Assembly: GCA_035048495.1 (NCBI GenBank)
Contig: CM068547.1
Coordinates: 6,971,700-7,035,699, forward strand
Origin: Euptelea pleiosperma
Lineage: Eukaryota > Streptophyta > Magnoliopsida > Ranunculales > Eupteleaceae
Direction: 5' to 3'
Length of the DNA: 64,000 nt
Made by a program: the position numbers and the translations under genes. Below, in pieces: positions 59,338-64,000 of the stretch. The notes beneath the pieces are model-generated. The model was not told the DNA's origin. It saw only the letters and a program-made list of their open reading frames with translations, and made no database searches. Position 1 is the stretch's first letter. Every line of letters begins with the position of its first letter.

Positions 59338-61339
59338 TACATATCTACTTTTGCGGTAGGTGCGTCAAGTGTAGAGTTTTCAAGGACTGTACATCTCCTG
59401 AATCAATCTGTCAATGGCCTCAACGGCACATATTTTTGTCGGGTTATCCACGGGGTAGCACCACCATGGTTCAAAGTCTCGGCCGAGGCCGAACCAATCC
59501 AAACCAGGATCTGTCTCGCCCCGAGATCACTGTTTTACAAAGGAGTTCCACTTTGTCTCGGGTGAGATGGGCAGATCCGGTTCTGGATCGGACCGATCCG
59601 GATTGGGATCGGAGCCCACCCATCCAGCCTCCAATCCCTAAACTTTGAACTTTGCTTAACACCAGTTTTTAATTTTAGGGCCTCTTTGGTACGTGAGAAA
59701 AAGAGTTCCGATGACGAATATTTAGCCAGGCGAATATTATCTAAGCTAAATATTTGGTCATATAAATAATATTTAAACAACATTTGGTACGTGTATAAGC
59801 TAGCTTACTTCAGCTTACTTCATTTTCTTTCAATTTGAGTGGGTCCCACGTATCAAAGTAAGTCAAAAATTGGTTAGATGAGTGTGTGAACCATTATTAT
59901 GTCAAAGGATAAAAAAATTAATTTTTATCTTTTTATATATTAAAAAACTTATTTTTATTGAAAATAGTGATTTTCCTGCTAGAAAATAAAAACTTTTTAT
60001 ATATTAAAAAACCCCAAAATAGTGATTTTGGGGTTTCTATCCACTAAGGGGTGAGCTAAACCCTGAGAAAAAATCCATTGTACCCAAGTTTTGAAGTCCC
60101 CCTTCTTCAAATTTCAACACGTACCCCTTATTAACTCTCTTAACCAGCTAACCAAGGGATTAAGGCGGTTATTTAGGGAGTAAAAGTGTTGGTATGTGTC
60201 GACACTTTGGGAGAAAACATTCGCTGGCCCCGTGAAGTCCCCCCTCCCAAAATGTCAGACACGTACCTCAATCCCTATCAACGGTTTGTTGGTGTATATG
60301 TAACAGCTTTGGAATATTGCCAAATAAATTTTTTTTTTTGTAAGCAAGTCTTTCTTATAAAACACAAAACAAACCATACATCAGGAGTGGTCAGTACTCT
60401 TATCCTTATCAACGGTCTGTAGAAGCTAGATCTGGAGAGTATGGGACCACTCTAAAGCAGTGGACCAAGATTTGGCCGTTTGTTGCTAGTGTTAAATCCG
60501 TTATAAAACCATTCAGCTTTTTCCGTCTCTCTCGTTTTTCTGTCATTTTCAACTTTTTTTTTCTTTTTCTACGCCGTGGAAACCTAACCAAAGAAAGTAA
60601 AGACGCCACGCCATCTATACTTTGCAAATGGGACGTGTTAAATTCCGTGCGTCCCACCATGCCACATACAGATAGGAACTGATGAGATGGTTCTACAGCT
60701 ATGCACCAAAAGTCTCCTCACAAGAGGCGGAGTCCTTATTTCCTGACCGACATCGTTGAGGATTTCCTGACGGACGTTGAGGATTATCCCCCCACGACCG
60801 CTTATGTGCCACCTGGCATACGTTTGGAGACAACCGACCGTACCGATGTTTAGCCCACCCTTTGATGGATATGTAGAGCACTAATCATTTTGATTGATGA
60901 TTTCTAGTCGTTAGATTTTAATATCCCAAATAATACTTGAATCCCATGGCTAAGAGTCAACTTAGGTGGAGAGACTAAAACTAACGACTACAAATCACCA
61001 ATCAAGCTGATTTTTGATCTGTAGCTCCACCTTACGATGAGCCAAATATCCATAAAGACAGTCGTCTCTAAGATTATGCCACGTGGCATATACATGATAC
61101 ATCCTGTGTCGATATAAAAATTCCCTATATGTCGTTCAGGAAATAGAGAAAAACTTATCAGGCTGAATTTTGGGTGCAAAAATCCAAAGGTTGCAAATCA
61201 CTAATCAGGCTGATTTTTTGTTGTAGGTCCACCGAGGGACGGGCCAAACATCCATGCGGTCAGCGCCCTCTGATCGTGTGCTGTGACCGGCTTCCATCAC
61301 AACATCTTGTGACACAAGTTTTACTCGAGGAAATACTGG
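59338..61339. other. Intergenic spacer C-D with repeats, no gene seen
   Basis: 59460-59650 is GGATCCGGATCGG-rich low-complexity DNA that folds on itself. 60800-61105 is a foldback (GTGCCACCTGGCATAC mirrored by TATGCCACGTGGCATA, with GATGTTTAGCCCACC inside). 61170-61329 is the right part of a GAGTAAAAC-family MITE, ending ACAAGTTTTACTC. Short ORFs here follow these repeats. Confidence 0.55.
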
Positions 61340-62070
61340 TCCAATGTATATGCTTTTAAGAAAGTACTGAGGTCACCTTTAGTCTTTAGCAAAGCATCCA
61401 ACGTCAGTAGTACGATGAAACGCCCCCTCTTTTTTTTTTTTTTTTTTTTCCGGAAAATAAAAACAAAACAATTGATAACCGCTTAGCGAAGTTACACGTG
61501 TCGCATTCTTTATTGAAAATTTTTAGTATGCGGAGCATTTTCCAGTGCATCACATAAAAAGGCCATCTGGCACACTCTTTCAGGCCCAGTGGACGATGAA
61601 TGATTGGCCTACACTTGATGGACATACACACCAAAAATAAGCTTGATTGGTGATATCTGACAGTTGGATTTGAACCTTTTCGAGTGGGGATTTGTCGCCG
61701 TTGGATTTGAAGTTTTTGGATTCGCAGATTGAATGGCTATATATATAGATTACAAATCAGACTGATTTTTGGTTGACAAACTAAATACTCTTTTCTTTCT
61801 TGGTGTATGTATACAATTAGAGAATTGATTTTTGTTTTAGTGAGCTCTTTACTTCTGACAGTCAACCTTTTTTCATATGTTGACAGAAATGCCCCTGAAA
61901 TGACAACAAAGATAGTTATATTGTAGGGGTATTTCGTAATTTCCAAAAGATAATTATGGTATTTCTTGGTTAGATTTGCCTTTTTCTTTTTCTTTTTTGA
62001 GAAAGCACTTTCGACTTTCGACTTTCGACTTTCGACTTTGGAGTTAGTTGGTAATCTAATACTTTCAGAC
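61340..62070 (+). other. Upstream region of copy D, duplicated at copy B
   Basis: It aligns with the upstream region of B (see 51740-52673). Differences are loss of the right half of the foldback MITE and expansion of the ACTTTCG tract. Confidence 0.7.
62007..62039 (+). repeat. (ACTTTCG)n minisatellite in the copy D promoter
   Basis: Nearly five 7-bp units, against two at the equivalent place before copy B (52632-52646). It lies 32 bases before the TATA box. Confidence 0.9.
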
Positions 62071-62077
62071 TATAAAT
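62071..62077 (+). promoter_or_regulatory. TATA box of copy D
   Basis: TATAAAT in AGACTATAAATCCCCAAT, 116 bases before the ATG and conserved with copy B. Confidence 0.6.
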
Positions 62078-62186
62078 CCCCAATTAAAAAAATAAATTGG
62101 CATTGCCCTCTAGATTAAAAGTGTTGAAGGTGGAAGCGGTAGGATTTCCTCGCTATCGTTTGTGTTTCTAAGTCTTGAGAGAAGCA

Positions 62187-63552
62187 ATGAATCAGAGTAC
62201 GTTAACCCCTGTTGATCAAGCCGCTCAGGCGGGAGATGTAGACACCTTATATGCATTACTTAGGGAAAACCACAATATTCTTCAGGAGATAGATCGGATT
62301 CCGTTCTGGGACACTCCTTTACATGTAGCTGCATCAGCTGGGCAAACCCATATCGCCATCGAGATCATGACACTGAAGCCCTCATTTGCAAGAAAGTTAA
62401 ACCAAGATGGTGATAGCCCCATGCACCTAGCTGTGGCAAAGGGCAACGTAGAGACAGTAAAGAGGCTCCTAGAGATGGACGAAGACCTCGCTTGTGTCAA
62501 GGGAAGGGAGTGGAAAACTCCTCTGCACTGTGCAGCTATCCAAGGGAGCACTGACGTTTTGGGTGAATTGATATCCGCTTGTCCTGATTCTGCTAAACAG
62601 TTGACAGTTCGAAGAGAGACGGCTCTTCACCTTGCCTTGAAAAATGACAAGTTTGAAGCTTTCGAAGCCTTGGTGAATGGGCTGAGTGAGGAAAATGAAG
62701 AGATCTTAAACTGGAAGGATGAGGATGGCAACACCGTTTTGCACCTAGCAACGTATAGACAACAACGCCAGGCAATTCCTCTCCTTACTTCTCCTAGCTT
62801 TTTGTTTTAGTTTAATTTATATATTATCAATTTTTGCTATATAAAAAGATCCTTAACATCAAGAGCTCCTGCTTCGATATCCTTAACAGACTATAGAGCT
62901 CCTGCTTCGCAGAAAGGTTGTGGAAGTTAACATCAAGGGTGCCAACGATTTGACGGCCCTGGATATCTCACGACAACTTCCAAGGGAAACCATCAATGTC
63001 GAAATAATCGAAAATTTACTTAACGCCCCAAGGGCCCAAGATCGGTCAACTGAGTTATCACGTATAAAAAAAGTGTTATCACGTATAAAATTATTTGTCA
63101 ACAACAACCGGATCGGTAGGCAGTTTGGAGATTTGACAAGCGAGTTTCGGAATGCAGCATTGGTGTGTGCTAGTGTCATTGCAACAGTAACCTTCCAACT
63201 AGGAATAAACCCACCTGGTGGTTTTTGGCAGGATGACTTTATACCATTACCAAATAACAGCGGTACATCAGAGAAACCACACGCTGCCGGGCAGTCAATT
63301 TTAAGTTCAAAGCAGCCTGCCTTATTCTTTGCCATAATGTATTCCAACTTTGCAAGTCTTTTTGTATCTTCGATGACGATTACTGTCCTCGTATCCAACC
63401 GTATTCGCTGGCTCTTTTTGTTTCCCTTAGCTATAATGATGACTACTTATGTGATATCCATGTATGCTGCCAGTTCCCCAAACGCATCTCACCTCTTAAT
63501 ATCTGGTTTAATAATCTTTGCCTTGCTCGTATTTGCCCCGATTATTTACTAG
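62187..63552 (+). CDS. Ankyrin-PGG membrane protein, copy D (intact)
   Basis: Exons 62187-62771 and 62890-63552 join in phase 0 to 415 residues. Ankyrin repeats run from about residue 35 to 235 (TPLHVAASAGQTHIA, SPMHLAVAKGNVETVK, TPLHCAAIQGSTDV, TALHLALKNDKFEAF, TVLHLATYRQQRQ, then NDLTALDI in exon 2). The PGG domain follows: VCASVIATVTFQLGINPPGG, FWQDDFIP and four hydrophobic segments ending FALLVFAPIIY. Relatives of the ACD6/ITN1 type are membrane proteins in salicylate-linked defence or salt stress; the role of this one is unknown. The first intron base pair is GC, not GT. Just before the acceptor a short duplication of exon start sequence (AGAGCTCCTGCTTCG) is present. The start is the ATG at 62187, as for copies A and B. 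It is the only array member with no lesion. Confidence 0.9.
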
Positions 63553-63694
63553 GTTTAAGAAATAAATATATCTCCATTTACCTATAGGTGTTGATCCCCT
63601 TATGATCTTTCCTAGCTAGCTACTTTGTTGCAAGGGTACGGTTTATGTTTAGATCCGGAAAGCTCCTTTTGTATTTGCTCTATTACATGTACTA

Positions 63695-63700
63695 AATAAA
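63695..63700 (+). terminator. Polyadenylation signal of copy D
   Basis: AATAAA within ATTACATGTACTAAATAAATC, about 145 bases after the stop codon. Confidence 0.55.
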
Positions 63701-64000
63701 TCTACTTTAATTATTTATGTTTCTTTTTTGTTATAGTACCTTCCTAATTTCAATTCGGATAATTAATTGAGAATCACGGTGGCTTCTCTCGCTTAACAAC
63801 TGTATCTCTACTTCATTTTCCCTCGGAGGGAGGGACGTTAGAAATTGTGATGATAAAGTGGCGACAGCGGCGGAGCTAGGGGGGGTCGAGGGTGGTCAAC
63901 TGATGACCTTCCCTCAACTTTGAATGTTTGGCCCATTCCAAGGTGGACCACACGGTATGGATTGAACATATACCTGATGCCAACACAGATCTCGAGGCAC
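63701..64000. other. 3' flank of copy D to the window end
   Basis: No gene was seen. From about 63920 a foldback-type word (GAATGTTTGGCCCATTCC, AGGTGGACCAC) suggests a further MITE running out of the window. Confidence 0.4.

Noticed and set aside
1..64000. An endogenous viral insertion or a bacterial-type defence system
   Set aside because: No capsid, movement-protein, toxin-antitoxin or restriction motif was found; all RT sequences are of the L1 LINE type.

Overview
This window is nuclear DNA of a flowering plant. The evidence is spliced genes with GT-AG introns, a plant-type ABCC transporter, plant ankyrin-PGG membrane protein genes, an En/Spm (CACTA) element with tnpD and tnpA genes, L1-type LINEs, a Helitron and many MITEs with clear target-site duplications (TSDs). 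The species cannot be read from the sequence. No prokaryotic, organellar, rRNA or tRNA signal was seen.

Layout. 1-9.3 kb is repeat-rich: the right end of a TIR element, a roughly 1-kb direct duplication carrying an LTR, an antisense non-coding LTR retroelement, hAT- and Mutator-type MITEs, and a roughly 1-kb Pack-type TIR element (8268-9270) that has captured two exons of a PARP3-like gene. 9.5-21.7 kb is one 11-exon ABCC10-like transporter gene on the + strand. It has canonical splice sites but two single-base losses, in exon 1 and exon 6. 22.3-29.1 kb is a nest of degraded LINEs in both orientations. 29.75-31.06 kb is a non-autonomous Helitron.

From 32.8 kb to the end lies a tandem array of ankyrin-PGG (ACD6/ITN1-like) genes, all on +. 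It holds a 5' stub (32.9 kb), copy A (46.7-49.7 kb, broken), copy B (52.8-54.0 kb, nearly whole but C-terminally truncated), copy C (57.6-59.2 kb, broken and carrying a LINE) and copy D (62.2-63.6 kb, the only copy with an undamaged frame). B, C and D share what looks like a GC-AG intron. B and D also share about 1 kb of upstream sequence, and a related module lies upstream of A.

A 12.3-kb CACTA transposon (34174-46493, TSD AAT) sits between the upstream module of copy A and its TATA-like box. It carries an intact three-exon tnpD, a frameshifted seven-exon tnpA, subterminal GCGACGG arrays, a long hairpin just before tnpD, and a satellite of about 17 units of 178-180 bp wholly inside the last tnpA intron.

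The window therefore shows one ordinary transporter gene beside a defence-type gene cluster that has grown by segmental duplication and been broken by successive transposon insertions. The observations I rate most worth checking are the Pack element with the PARP3 fragment, the intronic satellite, the tnpD-leader hairpin and the shared GC-AG intron.
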